A stretch of 5,579 nucleotides of DNA, from assembly GCA_021779775.1 (NCBI GenBank), contig JAJYAB010000138.1, forward strand, positions 1-5,579. Reading direction: 5' to 3'. Positions 5,414 through 5,579 of this stretch are shown here, piece by piece (position 1 is the stretch's first letter; each line of letters begins with the position of its first letter). The translations under genes were made by a program, and so were the position numbers. Under the pieces are notes generated by a model. The model was not told the origin of the DNA. It saw only the letters and a list, made by a program, of their open reading frames with translations, and ran no database searches. The DNA is from Actinomycetes bacterium (lineage in GTDB: Bacteria > Actinomycetota > Acidimicrobiia > Acidimicrobiales > UBA8190).

Positions 5414-5527
5414 TTCCGGCCGCATCGGGCCGCTCGTGCCGCCCGGCGCAGGCGGCGTGACGTGAAGCGCACATGACATGGAGCGAACAGCGAACGAGCA
5501 CCTCGGGTACACGGGCGCACCGGCGCA

Positions 5528-5546
5528 CCACGGCGAGGGGCCGTGG
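5528..5546. repeat. GC-rich hairpin upstream of fliD (possible terminator of an upstream gene or leader structure)
   Basis: CCACGGC (5528-5534) and GCCGTGG (5540-5546) are perfectly complementary around a 5-base loop. The hairpin lies about 130 bases before the fliD start. On the minus strand no T-run follows it, so a terminator role for an upstream gene such as flagellin is weakly supported. The flanking 5398-5579 stretch holds no gene or clear promoter that I can recognise, and no TAAA-N15-GCCGATAA match was found. Confidence 0.4.
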
Positions 5547-5579
5547 CCGGCGGTGGCGGCTCCGGGGGCGGCGGACCCG

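Noticed and set aside
3475..5460. 661-codon open frame on the plus strand opposite fliD
   Set aside because: It is Arg/Gly/Asp-rich with no recognisable domain and lies entirely antisense to a clear FliD. Long antisense frames are expected in GC-rich coding DNA.
5482..5495. AGCGAAC direct repeat upstream of fliD, considered as a LexA-type or other operator
   Set aside because: It is not arranged as the inverted GAAC/GTTC dyad expected of an actinobacterial LexA site, and a 7-base repeat is weak evidence.
5398..5520. N-terminal extension of FliD from an ATG at 5520
   Set aside because: The 41 extra residues are Arg-rich with two Cys, unlike any FliD N-terminus, and a strong ribosome binding site precedes the GTG at 5397.
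5514..5529. Tandem GGCGCACC repeat
   Set aside because: Only two 8-base units in GC-rich DNA; no link to a feature.

Overview
This window is part of a flagellar gene cluster from a bacterium with very high G+C DNA. Strong third-position G/C bias, GGAGG-type ribosome binding sites, a GTG-started fliD and the look of the FliD and FliS sequences all point to a motile actinobacterium. A deep lineage such as Acidimicrobiia is possible, but I infer that only from general resemblance. All recognised flagellar genes lie on the minus strand. The one gene on the plus strand is a SAM-dependent methyltransferase set between the two flagellar blocks.

Minus strand, right-hand block (transcribed from 5397 down to 2166): fliD (filament cap, unusually long at 842 residues), fliS (flagellin export chaperone, 24 bases further on), and an 89-residue helical protein that overlaps the end of fliS by 14 bases. 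The small protein sits where fliT sits in other bacteria. The 182 bases before fliD have no gene I can support; they hold a strong Shine-Dalgarno sequence and a GC-rich hairpin.

Centre: the methyltransferase (1203-2081, plus strand) converges on the fliD-fliS block. Between them is an 84-base gap containing a 49-base tandem duplication that begins inside the methyltransferase stop-codon region. The methyltransferase diverges from the left-hand block across a 218-base region.

Minus strand, left-hand block (transcribed from 984 to beyond base 1): flgB, flgC and fliE. These are three rod and basal-body components packed as an operon (4-base overlap, then a 2-base gap), with fliE running off the window. 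fliF would be the expected next gene but is not visible. The divergent region carries a good match to a sigma-28 (FliA/SigD/WhiG) promoter directed at flgB: TAAA, 16 bases, GCCGATGA.

FlgB, FlgC and FliE build the proximal rod and its junction with the MS ring. FliS escorts flagellin, FliD caps the growing filament, and the small protein is a candidate FliD chaperone. I see no mobile element, CRISPR array, tRNA or rRNA, and no convincing new defence or biosynthetic system. The most useful leads are the sigma-28-like promoter, the unassigned small protein, the enlarged FliD and the isolated methyltransferase with its duplicated 3' end.
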